From positions 1 through 35,942 of IMG/VR virus record IMGVR_UViG_3300021519_000026: DNA of 35,942 nt. One strand, 5' to 3'. Below are positions 1 to 8,221 of the stretch, one piece after another. Below the pieces are notes generated by a model. That model had not been told where the DNA came from and made no database searches. It saw only the letters and a program-made list of their open reading frames with translations. Both the position numbers and the translations under genes were made by a program. Position 1 is the stretch's first letter. The number at the start of each line of letters is the position of its first letter. Source of the stretch: a virus.

Positions 1-3000
1 GGACTATACACAGACCTTCCTACTGTTAATGAGATTGGAGAAACTATTAACGAATATCTAGATAACTTGATTGAGACAGGTGACATGCCTTTGACTCAAG
101 GAGAGTATGATCTTCGTTTTAGAAATGAGAAGTATAATGCACAAGGTCAAACAGATTTAGAAAGATTTCCTGAGTTAGAGAAGTTTGTTGAATTTATTAA
201 CAAGAACTCTTCCACAAGTATGTGGAGTCAGATTACTCAATCTCTAAAAGAAATAGATGCTACTCTTAGAAATACTGGAAGACTGCAGGAGCGTTTTAGT
301 GACATTAATGCTGTAGATGCTAAGACTATCTTAGCTAATACAATAAGTTATCTTAACTCAGCGTTTTCTACGCTTAAGACTGTACAAGATCAATTAGAGT
401 TATACAGAGATAACATATCAGAGTTTGAAGACTTTGCTATCATTAAAACTTTTAACTACGCAAAGAACTTAAGTGGAGTAATCAAACAACAGATAGATGT
501 GTTTGAATCTGAGCTTAATCAACTCTTTGATGTATCAGAAATAGCTGACTTACAAGAAAGAGCTACTACTACAGAAGCTTTAGAAAAAGCTATTCCTGAT
601 TTCCAAACAGTAATAAGCGAACTAAGAGATTCATTGACTAAGTCACGTAGTTTAGCAAACTCTATTGAAAGCGACTACAACAACTATGTGTTAGCACCTA
701 TTGCAAGAGAGCTAGCTAGTTCTTTTGGAGAATCTGCTACAGCAGAAGGTAAGAAGCAAACACAACAGATGATCAATGCTTTGACTGTTGCTAGAGATAA
801 AGCAAGAACACAAGGTAAAACTAAACTAGCAGAAGCTTTAACTCAGGAGATAAAAGACTTACAACAACTACAATCTTTTATACCTACTGCAAAGAATATC
901 GAAGCTTTACTAAAGAACGATAGGAAGTTAGGAAAAGAAACAAGTGTCTTAGGGATGTGGATTAATAATGCTGTACAAGGAAAAAACCCTACAGTACAGA
1001 TTATTAAACAGTTCATAGATAAAGCTACTGCAGAAGCTTCTAATAACTCAGGTAAGTTTAGTAAGCGTGCTCAGGATATCTTTGACAGACTACGTAACCT
1101 AAGAGGTAAACTAGCTACTGAGGTTTCAACCTTTCAATCTTTGTATAAAGGTTACACACGAGAGGTAGAGGTTCTACATAAGCAGCCAGATGGTTCTCTT
1201 AAGAAAGTTAAACAAGCTGTTCTAAATACTAAATTAAAAGAAGAGGAATTCCAAAACGATCTTAAACTTCTATTACAAAGAGAAGAGGATGCTGTTAAGA
1301 CAGGTGATCAATCTAAGATAGACCAAGCTAAGGAAGCTACTAATAAATTTTTAGAAGACTACGCTTTAGCTCCTTACACAGAGGAATACTATAAGATTCA
1401 AAACCTATTAACAGAAGAAGCAAAAGAAGCAAGAGAAGAATACCTAAAAGAAATAAACTACTTATCAGAAGACTCTGATCCAGACGAGGGTACTAAAGCA
1501 GAGATTAAAAGACTTCTAACAGAGTTTGCTAGACTAGGTTCTATATACTATGCTAATGGAGATGAAAAAGTAGAAGGCAGTAAAGAAAGAAGAATAGCTG
1601 AGTCTATTATAGCCTGGAAGAAGGAAAGAAATAACCAAGACGTATTAACCTACGATAACACAGTTAAGCGTAAACAATGGCAGATTAAAAAGAATCAGAT
1701 AGATGAACAGTATTCTAAAATCCTAAAGAGGAAGAACGCTGCAGATATTTCATTGTCTATGGCAGCCTTTACAGGACAGTCAGAAGAGAGTTTAGGAGAA
1801 GCAAACCAAAAGATAACAACAGAGTTTGAAGAAGCAAAGAAAGTAAGAGACGAATGGTATGCAGAAAATACCAGAATAGAACTCACTCCACAGTTTTTTG
1901 AAGAGCAGACTGCAATCACAGAAGCTATTAATGCTATTTATTCTAAGTACGCTAGTACAGAGAGTACAGACTTAAGTGATCTTTATACTAAACTCTTTAA
2001 TGCTGTATTAGGATTCAGAGATACAGACGGAGTTATTCAAGCTAACGATGTAACTAACGCAGGTAATCTATTTGAAACTATTAAAAACTTAGAAAAGCAA
2101 ATAGATGAAGCCAAGAAAGAAGTAGATGCTAGCAGAGAGATAAGTCAAGATGATAAGAAAGAGTTAGGAAGATTGTTTAAGATGCTAGGAGGACTCCAAA
2201 GCAGAAAAGAGACTTCTTACTACACAGAAAAGGTAGCAGAAGTTAAAGGAGCTATCAGAGCTAAGCTAATGCAAGATACTGGGTATATGGATGAGGTAGA
2301 AGAATTAGCAGTAGAAAGAAGAAATACTTATCTAGCAGCAAAGTTAATAACTCCTTTTACTACAATACAGGAAATCAAGCAAGCAATGCTTGAAGAACAA
2401 GTAGAAGACTTGTACAGACAGAGTGAGTGGTTTAAAAACAATCACATCACCACACAAGAAACAAAAACTGTTGACGGAGACCAAGTTACTGCAACAAAAC
2501 AAAGACCTTCATATATCTGGACTCAGACAGTTCCAAATGATCCAAGACACATAAGCCAAGACAATCCTTCTTTCCAATGGTCAGTTCCTGTAATTGATGA
2601 GAAGTTTAAAAATAGGGATTATAAATTTACCTCAGAACCTAGACCTAGAGTAACTGAAGATGGTAAATACTCTAACCCAGAGTATACTAGACTTCCTTTA
2701 GAGGAGAGAGCTATCTTAGATGACATTATTACTTTACATGAAGACGTACAGAAAGAACTTCCAAAGAGTCAACGTGTAGGGTATGCATTAGTAAATGAAG
2801 CTAAAGGAACACTTGAGGCTACTTCTACAGTACTTAGAAGACCTTTAAATACTTTCTCAGGAATCCTAGAGTTACTTAAACTTACGTTTGTTCCTAACAT
2901 TGGATCTGCTGAATATGAACAGTTAGATGATTCACAAGTTGCTACTATTCAAGGAAGAAAAGTACAGTTAATTCGTAATAGGTATAAGACTCCTTTAAAT

Positions 3001-4980
3001 TCTAGTCAAGTATCTTATAACATCTTAGGTAACATAGCTAAGTTTGGAGTTTACTCTTCACACTTTGCAGCTATGCAAAAGATTATGCCTACAGTGTTTA
3101 GTGCAAGAGAAGCTCTTCAAAGAGGAGATGCAGCTGATAGTACTTTGTCAACTGTAGACTTTGAAATCTCTAAGAACTTTTACGGAGAAGAAATTGCTTC
3201 TATTGGAAACAATAAATACGTCAAGTTGTTCAGTCGTCCTGTAAATAAATTCTTATCAGTAGGTCAACGTAAAGCTTTACAGTTTAACGTAATTGCTTCT
3301 CTAAAGAACTTTGCAGTCAACTTGTGGAACGCAGGCATAAATAAAAACTTAGCAGGAGTATCTCGTACAGAATTCTTACAAGGTATGGTAAGAGCTATGA
3401 GACAGTCAGATAAGTTCTTTGATATCTACAGGGGTGGAGGAAATGTTTCTTATTATGCAGATTTATTAATGCATTTTCAGGCTTTCTCTAACGCACAATC
3501 TACTAACAAAGCAGATAACATACATCAAACTATGTTAAATAGATATGTATCTAGTGAAACTGCTGGTTTTATTCTAAGAGGATATTTAGAGAATATTTCT
3601 ACAGGAGCTGTATTCGAGTCTATTATGAATCAATACAACGTAACTATAGATGAGGGGGGAGTAAAAAGAACTATAAAGTTAGCAGAAGCCTACGAACAGA
3701 GAGATGGTAAACTTCAGTTAAAGCCTGGAGTAGAGGCAAATAACATAGAAAGACTAGAACAAGAAATCAGAGATAGGATATACAACTTCCAAACTTCAAG
3801 CCAAGGTAACTACTATAAGAGAGGCTCAGCAAAGTATGAGCGTTACTTAATAATGAGAATGATCATGAGTATGAAGCGTTGGGTAGCTACTACTTTTAAT
3901 AACAAGTATGGTTCTAGAAGAATTCAGTTAAATACAGGAAACATAGAAAAAGGATTTAACAGAGAAGTACTAGCTTATACTAAGTTACTTGTTATGGGAG
4001 GAACTTCTATGGCTAACGATACTACTACTGATCAACAGAAGTCTAGAATGAAGACAGCAGCTGTCAACTTAGTTGCTATGCTTGCAGTACAACAAGCTTT
4101 AATTACTACTATGGGTATCATTGCACAGTCTTTAGATGGAGATGATGACGATGAAACAAGTCCTGTACTAGCATTTGTTGCTAACCTTCTACAAGGTATT
4201 CATGATGAGTTAAGTACATTCAGTCCTATTGGAGTAGCAAACTGGGCTTACAGAGCCTTTGTCCAGACACCTACTAAGTCTCCTGGAGAAAGCGATGCAG
4301 TTGCAAGAGGCAAACAGTTGGCTTATAGTTTTATTGGAGGTACAACTAAATCTTCTCTAGATGCTATTACCCCTTTTCTAGACGGAGATACTTGGAGTGA
4401 TCCTATGGGTTCTTATTCTTATAAGTATAGTAATGGTTTTCCAAACGAGTTCAGTACTCCTGAAGCACTATATGGTAAACCTAAATTACTAGCAGCATTT
4501 ATGATTTACTCAGGGGTAGAGACAGGTATGACTCAGTTCCTACAACCAGAGAAAAAGCTTTTCAACGTACTTAAGTATAACCCAAGGTTAGACGTAACAG
4601 AAGAAAGAAGAATCAAACTAGATCCTTTGGGAAGTTACAATCAATTGGGTGAGAGAATTTCTGAGATTAAGAAAGAGTTGAAGTTAGTAGATAATAATAT
4701 GATCACTGACCCTAAAGAACGTAATATTAAGATTGCAGAAATCTTAGAAGCAGAGAAAACAATGGAGAATATTGGAAAACAATACCCATATGTAGATGCT
4801 TACTATAAGAATAGAAAGTTTGCTACATCTATAGGATCAAAAGCAGGATCAGAGTTAGATAAAGAAATGAAGTTATACGAGCTGCAAAACAACCCAGGTA
4901 ACTATATTAACAAGAAGATGGAATCTAAGATGCAAAGTATGAAGAATAAGATCGAGTACCAGAGACTTAAGAGAAAGTAA
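1..4980 (+). CDS. Giant probable virion-internal protein, 5' end outside window
   Basis: The frame is open from base 1, with 22 sense codons before the first possible TTG start at 67, so the true start lies upstream and at least 1659 residues are present. The first 900 or so residues are charged and helical, rich in E, K, Q and L, with coiled-coil character. A hydrophobic stretch rich in A, V, L and M lies at about 4050-4131, followed by an acidic DGDDDDE patch. The C-terminal third contains basic segments such as KRWVATTFNNKYGSRR. I recognise no enzymatic motif. Size, helical content, one membrane-like segment and position just before the tail-fibre genes fit the large internal or ejection proteins of podovirus-like and crAss-like phages, which is an inference from context. 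An intergenic promoter follows the stop. Confidence 0.75.
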   Translation, partial: GLYTDLPTVNEIGETINEYLDNLIETGDMPLTQGEYDLRFRNEKYNAQGQTDLERFPELEKFVEFINKNSSTSMWSQITQSLKEIDATLRNTGRLQERFSDINAVDAKTILANTISYLNSAFSTLKTVQDQLELYRDNISEFEDFAIIKTFNYAKNLSGVIKQQIDVFESELNQLFDVSEIADLQERATTTEALEKAIPDFQTVISELRDSLTKSRSLANSIESDYNNYVLAPIARELASSFGESATAEGKKQTQQMINALTVARDKARTQGKTKLAEALTQEIKDLQQLQSFIPTAKNIEALLKNDRKLGKETSVLGMWINNAVQGKNPTVQIIKQFIDKATAEASNNSGKFSKRAQDIFDRLRNLRGKLATEVSTFQSLYKGYTREVEVLHKQPDGSLKKVKQAVLNTKLKEEEFQNDLKLLLQREEDAVKTGDQSKIDQAKEATNKFLEDYALAPYTEEYYKIQNLLTEEAKEAREEYLKEINYLSEDSDPDEGTKAEIKRLLTEFARLGSIYYANGDEKVEGSKERRIAESIIAWKKERNNQDVLTYDNTVKRKQWQIKKNQIDEQYSKILKRKNAADISLSMAAFTGQSEESLGEANQKITTEFEEAKKVRDEWYAENTRIELTPQFFEEQTAITEAINAIYSKYASTESTDLSDLYTKLFNAVLGFRDTDGVIQANDVTNAGNLFETIKNLEKQIDEAKKEVDASREISQDDKKELGRLFKMLGGLQSRKETSYYTEKVAEVKGAIRAKLMQDTGYMDEVEELAVERRNTYLAAKLITPFTTIQEIKQAMLEEQVEDLYRQSEWFKNNHITTQETKTVDGDQVTATKQRPSYIWTQTVPNDPRHISQDNPSFQWSVPVIDEKFKNRDYKFTSEPRPRVTEDGKYSNPEYTRLPLEERAILDDIITLHEDVQKELPKSQRVGYALVNEAKGTLEATSTVLRRPLNTFSGILELLKLTFVPNIGSAEYEQLDDSQVATIQGRKVQLIRNRYKTPLNSSQVSYNILGNIAKFGVYSSHFAAMQKIMPTVFSAREALQRGDAADSTLSTVDFEISKNFYGEEIASIGNNKYVKLFSRPVNKFLSVGQRKALQFNVIASLKNFAVNLWNAGINKNLAGVSRTEFLQGMVRAMRQSDKFFDIYRGGGNVSYYADLLMHFQAFSNAQSTNKADNIHQTMLNRYVSSETAGFILRGYLENISTGAVFESIMNQYNVTIDEGGVKRTIKLAEAYEQRDGKLQLKPGVEANNIERLEQEIRDRIYNFQTSSQGNYYKRGSAKYERYLIMRMIMSMKRWVATTFNNKYGSRRIQLNTGNIEKGFNREVLAYTKLLVMGGTSMANDTTTDQQKSRMKTAAVNLVAMLAVQQALITTMGIIAQSLDGDDDDETSPVLAFVANLLQGIHDELSTFSPIGVANWAYRAFVQTPTKSPGESDAVARGKQLAYSFIGGTTKSSLDAITPFLDGDTWSDPMGSYSYKYSNGFPNEFSTPEALYGKPKLLAAFMIYSGVETGMTQFLQPEKKLFNVLKYNPRLDVTEERRIKLDPLGSYNQLGERISEIKKELKLVDNNMITDPKERNIKIAEILEAEKTMENIGKQYPYVDAYYKNRKFATSIGSKAGSELDKEMKLYELQNNPGNYINKKMESKMQSMKNKIEYQRLKRK

Positions 4981-4984
4981 ATCT

Positions 4985-5015
4985 CTTGACTTTATTTTTA
5001 ATTAAACTAAATTTG
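4985..5015 (+). promoter_or_regulatory. Bacteroidota-type promoter for the fibre cassette
   Basis: A CTTG element at 4985-4988 is followed after 19 bp by TAAATTTG at 5008-5015. This matches the known Bacteroidota pattern (TTTG near -33, TAnnTTTG near -7) with one mismatch in the upstream box. Transcription would begin at about 5020-5022, giving a leader of about 65 nt before the ATG at 5087. Confidence 0.65.
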
Positions 5016-5020
5016 TAATA

Positions 5021-5055
5021 CGGGCTTAACAGCCGAGTACTTTAGTACTGTACCG
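5021..5055 (+). other. Possible structured 5' leader
   Basis: Two small hairpins lie side by side right at the predicted transcript start: GGCT-TAAC-AGCC at 5023-5034 and AGTAC-TTTA-GTACT just after it. CGG at 5021-5023 could also pair with CCG at 5053-5055 and close both into a compact fold. No T-run follows, so it does not look like a terminator. A role in protecting the 5' end or controlling translation is a guess. Confidence 0.35.
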
Positions 5056-5086
5056 ATAATTAAACTTAAAATAAGACTATACAATT

Positions 5087-5389
5087 ATGGAAAATAATGA
5101 TTTGCTTAAAGAACATTCAAAGAAGCTTCGTCAAATAGCTTCTACCTCAGGTCTTGCTGTAGGCTCAGGAGGCTTTAAACGCCACGGCACAGGTACTGTA
5201 TCAAACGTACGCTACAATGCACTAGTAGTACAAGAAGATACTGTATTCACAGAATTTCTTGTCAATGGTGCTTCTGAGTTGTCTAATAATGGTATGAGTA
5301 CTATCACCTTCAAGCAAGGAGCATTTCTTCCTGGAGGAGTGATTACAGGATTTGCTATCTCTTCAGGTAGCGTAATTGCCTATAAGTAA
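5087..5389 (+). CDS. Small probable virion or adhesin-associated protein
   Basis: A 100-residue protein with a short charged N-terminus (MENNDLLKEHSKKLRQIA) and a beta-rich, glycine- and serine-rich remainder ending in VIAYK. It has no signal peptide or membrane segment. It is the first gene after the promoter at 4985-5015, and its TAA overlaps the ATG of the next gene by one base (TAATG), so it is translationally coupled to a fibre gene. I do not recognise a named family. A small decoration, adaptor or fibre-base protein is likely from composition and place. Confidence 0.7.
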   Translation: MENNDLLKEHSKKLRQIASTSGLAVGSGGFKRHGTGTVSNVRYNALVVQEDTVFTEFLVNGASELSNNGMSTITFKQGAFLPGGVITGFAISSGSVIAYK

Positions 5390-6462
5390 TGATTGGTGTT
5401 GGTATAGTAATTGTCCCAAGAACATCAGGAACATCTGTTTCTGTAGTTACAGCTAAGATTGCAACGGGTGTTGGTGAGACATCGTTCACGGCAAACTGGA
5501 ACGCTTTTGCAGGTGCTACATATTACCTATTAGATGTAAGTATTAGTCCGTCCTTCTCATCGTTCGTATTGGAAGATGAGGTAGTGTTGGCTCCAACAAC
5601 TGCATATTTAGTTGCAGACCTTACATCAAACACAACGTATTACTACAGACTGCGTGCTAGCACAGATGCGCCTCCTTCGCCTATAACAGCAACCGGAGGA
5701 ACTATTACTTTTGCCGGTGGTCGTACGATTCACACTTTTACAAGCTCAGGTACTTTTACTGTATTAACAGCCCCTCCTTCGCCTACGGTTAAGGCGCTAG
5801 TTGTTGCAGGTGGTGGTGGTGGTGGAAACTATGCAGGCGGCGGCGGTGGTGCAGGTGGATTATTATATAGTGCTAGAAAATCTATTGCAGTAACGGCTTA
5901 TGCTATTACTGTTGGTAGTGGTGGAGCAAAACCGCCAAACTCAGGAACAATTGGTACAAATGGTAATAATTCAGTTTTTGATACTTTGACCGCTATCGGT
6001 GGTGGTGCTGGTAATGTAAATGGAACTGCCCCAAATAGCGGAGGTAGTGGTGGTGGTGGTGGTGCTTTTGCTTACGCTGGTGCTGCTGGTACTGCAGGAC
6101 AAGGTTTTGCAGGTGGTGGTTGTGCAGGTGGTCTTTCTGGTGCAGGTGGTGGTGGTGGTGCAGGTACTCTTGGGGTTGGTGGTACAATTACTGAAAACGG
6201 AGGAAATGGTGGCGATGGTTTAGCTTATTCTATTAGTGGTACTTCTACTTATTATTCGGGTGGTGGTGGTGGTTCTGGTGCTGCTGGTGTTGCTGGGGCA
6301 GGTGGTGGTGGTGGTGGTGGTGCAGGTGCTTTAGGGATTGGTGCTTCTGCTGTAAACGGAACTGCAAATACTGGAGGAGGCGGAGGTGGTACTTGGTTCA
6401 ATGATGCAAATCTATTTGGTAATGGTGGAAGTGGTATAGTAATAATTTCTTATCCTACATAA
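5389..6462 (+). CDS. Tail-fibre/adhesin with FN3 and Gly-rich domains
   Basis: Residues of about 20-95 form a fibronectin type III-like domain, with a TSFTANWNA strand and a YYYRLRAS end. Residues of about 110-357 are extremely glycine-rich, with runs of 5-7 G beginning at VKALVVAGGGGGGNYAGG, as in the glycine-rich receptor-binding domain of many phage tail fibres. The Gly tracts are encoded by perfect GGT triplet runs (for example around 6047-6064 and 6303-6321), which can change length without a frame shift. G+C content and codon choice differ from the replication genes. It starts at the ATG overlapping the previous stop and is followed one base later by the next gene. A role in host-surface recognition is inferred. 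Confidence 0.8.
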   Translation: MIGVGIVIVPRTSGTSVSVVTAKIATGVGETSFTANWNAFAGATYYLLDVSISPSFSSFVLEDEVVLAPTTAYLVADLTSNTTYYYRLRASTDAPPSPITATGGTITFAGGRTIHTFTSSGTFTVLTAPPSPTVKALVVAGGGGGGNYAGGGGGAGGLLYSARKSIAVTAYAITVGSGGAKPPNSGTIGTNGNNSVFDTLTAIGGGAGNVNGTAPNSGGSGGGGGAFAYAGAAGTAGQGFAGGGCAGGLSGAGGGGGAGTLGVGGTITENGGNGGDGLAYSISGTSTYYSGGGGGSGAAGVAGAGGGGGGGAGALGIGASAVNGTANTGGGGGGTWFNDANLFGNGGSGIVIISYPT

Positions 6463-6463
6463 T

Positions 6464-6781
6464 ATGCAAGTTGCTAAATTAGAAAATAACATAGTTTTAG
6501 AGGTAATCGTATCAGATACCGTTCAATGGTGTATAGATACCTTTGGCGGTGAATGGGTTAGAACTTACTATAATACACCTGGTAAAAACTTTGCGGGTGT
6601 TGGTTTTATCTATTACCCCAACAAAGACAATTTTTCAAGTCCACAACCATATCCAAGTTGGACGCTAGATGCGGACTGTCTTTGGCAGCCTCCGGTGCCT
6701 TATCCCAATGATGGGTGTTTATGGACGTGGGATGAGGCTACACTATCTTGGATTAACCCTATTTGCCCACCTAGCGCATGA
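6464..6781 (+). CDS. Small tail-associated protein with PYPSW/WQPP motif
   Basis: A 105-residue protein carrying the chain PYPSWTLDADCLWQPPVPYP, then DGCLWTWDEATLSW. I recognise this pattern (YPSW..D....W.PP.P.P.DG..Y.WDE) from small proteins next to tail-fibre genes in many aquatic phages; their exact role is not known to me. The N-terminus (QVAKLENNIVLEVIVSD) is a beta-like segment also typical of that group. It sits one base after the Gly-rich fibre gene, and its TGA overlaps the next ATG (ATGA). It is probably a virion or fibre-linked component. Confidence 0.75.
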   Translation: MQVAKLENNIVLEVIVSDTVQWCIDTFGGEWVRTYYNTPGKNFAGVGFIYYPNKDNFSSPQPYPSWTLDADCLWQPPVPYPNDGCLWTWDEATLSWINPICPPSA

Positions 6782-7557
6782 TCACAGGATACTCAAATAC
6801 CATCTCAGTAACGACACTGCCACCGAGTTTCGACCCGGATGCACAGGCATTCTTCAATAGGGTGGCGGCAGCCGGTGGAACACTAAGCGGAACAGAAAAA
6901 ACCGCCGTTAATACTTTGGTGATCCAAATGAAAGCCGACGGGACCTGGTCCCTAATGAAAGCCATTTATCCAATGGTAGGTGCAAGTGCAGCAGCGTGTG
7001 CTCAGAACTTAAAGAGTTCAAGTTTTACGGGTACTTTTTCAGGAAGTGTAACTTTTGCCAGTACGGGCGTTCAAGGTAACGGAACAACGGGTTTGATGAA
7101 TACAGCATTTAATCCTTCATCTCAATCCACTTCAAGTTCAGTTCATATGTCGCTATATTCAAGAACAAATCAAAATAGAGCAGAGTTTGATTTTTCCAGA
7201 CTAGAATTTGGATTGCTATTATTTTCAAATAATTTTTATATTCAGTTGACCAGTGTAGGTAGTTACGCAACATCTATTTCAATAAGCAATACACAAGGAA
7301 TGTGGATTATTAGTAGAACAAATGGCACAAATGTAAACGGCTATAGAAATGCAACTAAACTAATCAATAATGCTGCACAAGTTTCTACATTAATCAATAA
7401 TAATATATTGTTAATGGCAAGCGAACCGAGCGGCTTGAATGCTTCAAGCAAGGAATATGCCTTTGCATCCATTGGTGATGGATTAGACGATACACAAGCA
7501 GGAAATTTTAATACCGCAGTACAAGCATTTCAAACAACTTTAAGCCGAAATGTATGA
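6778..7557 (+). CDS. Receptor-binding/adhesin-like protein
   Basis: A 259-residue protein of the kind seen in Bacteroidota phages and prophages, with a conserved N-terminal stretch FDPDAQAFFNRVAAAGG, then GTEKTAVNTLVIQMKADG and YPMVGASAAACAQNLK, followed by a beta-rich serine/asparagine region that resembles a lectin-like (concanavalin-type) fold. The first residues, YSNTISVTTLPP, look like the last strand and linker of an FN3 domain, yet an in-frame stop lies two codons upstream of the ATG, so the FN3 domain itself is missing. The start is fixed by the ATGA overlap with the preceding gene. Host-receptor binding is inferred. Confidence 0.75.
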   Translation: MITGYSNTISVTTLPPSFDPDAQAFFNRVAAAGGTLSGTEKTAVNTLVIQMKADGTWSLMKAIYPMVGASAAACAQNLKSSSFTGTFSGSVTFASTGVQGNGTTGLMNTAFNPSSQSTSSSVHMSLYSRTNQNRAEFDFSRLEFGLLLFSNNFYIQLTSVGSYATSISISNTQGMWIISRTNGTNVNGYRNATKLINNAAQVSTLINNNILLMASEPSGLNASSKEYAFASIGDGLDDTQAGNFNTAVQAFQTTLSRNV

Positions 7558-7781
7558 TAGGTTACATTCTAACAATAGAACAAAAAGAATTGATACAAGG
7601 TGTAGAATTTGCGCCTTATGAGTGTTTTAATTGCGCTCAAGATATAAACGGTGTTTGGTTTAATTTTATGAGTGAACAACAGAAAACAGAAATTCTAAAT
7701 ACCGAATGGAGTTGGATTTTAACTTTACCAGAAGCCGAATACATCCCACCGATTCCACCACCATTTCCCCCTACTGAATAA
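7554..7781 (+). CDS. Small acidic fibre-linked protein
   Basis: A 75-residue protein with a proline-rich tail (YIPPIPPPFPPTE). The N-terminus, MIGYILTIEQKELIQGVEF, and the aromatic middle part (NGVWFNFMSEQQ) recall small proteins placed after receptor-binding genes in related phages. It is coupled on both sides: an ATGA overlap with the gene before and TAATG with the holin after. I assign no function; fibre assembly or a fibre tip component is possible. Confidence 0.65.
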   Translation: MIGYILTIEQKELIQGVEFAPYECFNCAQDINGVWFNFMSEQQKTEILNTEWSWILTLPEAEYIPPIPPPFPPTE

Positions 7782-8221
7782 TGAAGACCTCTTTCCTCTT
7801 ATACACAGGTACAACTGTCCTAGCTTTCTTAGGAACTTACTTCCTTAATCTAGGAGCAGCAAATGCTGAACAGTACTTAGCGGTAGTTGCTGTTATTTTT
7901 ATAGATGGCTTTTTTGGTGTATGGGCAGGAACTAAAAAGGTTGGTTTTCAGACTAGAAAAGCACTTAAGGTACTTCAGACTTTGTTTGCTTGGGTACTTA
8001 TACTTACGGGTGTCTTGATGATTGAGAAGGGGTTTGAAGGCACTTTTTGGCTAAGCGAAACTTTATGTGCCCCCTTTATTGTTTTTCAGCTGATAAGTGC
8101 GCTTAAGAATGCTCACACAGTAGGAATCATAGACAACAGTGTACTCTCTCAGATCTTAGAGAAGATAGATAAACACAAATTTAATCACAAAGAAAACAAC
8201 AAAGAAAATGAAAAAGACTGA
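7781..8221 (+). CDS. Holin (phage_holin_4-like)
   Basis: A 146-residue protein with three or four hydrophobic segments (about residues 5-22, 30-50, 66-84 and 92-106) and a highly charged C-terminal tail rich in K, E, N and H. The stretch VAVIFIDGFFGVWAGTK followed by LKVLQTLFAWVLILTGVL matches the phage_holin_4 / toxin-secretion holin family, including the DxxxGxxA-type turn between helices. Holins permeabilise the inner membrane at the time of lysis. The gene lies within the fibre cassette rather than next to a recognisable endolysin, and its last 14 bases overlap the next gene. Confidence 0.8.
   Translation: MKTSFLLYTGTTVLAFLGTYFLNLGAANAEQYLAVVAVIFIDGFFGVWAGTKKVGFQTRKALKVLQTLFAWVLILTGVLMIEKGFEGTFWLSETLCAPFIVFQLISALKNAHTVGIIDNSVLSQILEKIDKHKFNHKENNKENEKD

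Noticed and set aside
1695-1919. Antisense ORF within the giant gene, and similar short ORFs opposite the replication genes
   Set aside because: They lie wholly inside well-supported genes on the other strand and have no motif, leader or coding signature.
4120-4160. DGDDDDE in the giant protein as an RNA polymerase DxDxD catalytic motif
   Set aside because: The acidic run directly follows a hydrophobic segment and lacks the flanking residues of the catalytic loop in crAss-like phage polymerases.
5993-6223. ORFs in both directions over the GGT tracts (His/Gln-rich or Val-rich)
   Set aside because: They arise from triplet repeats of the Gly-rich fibre gene read in other frames and have no independent leader.
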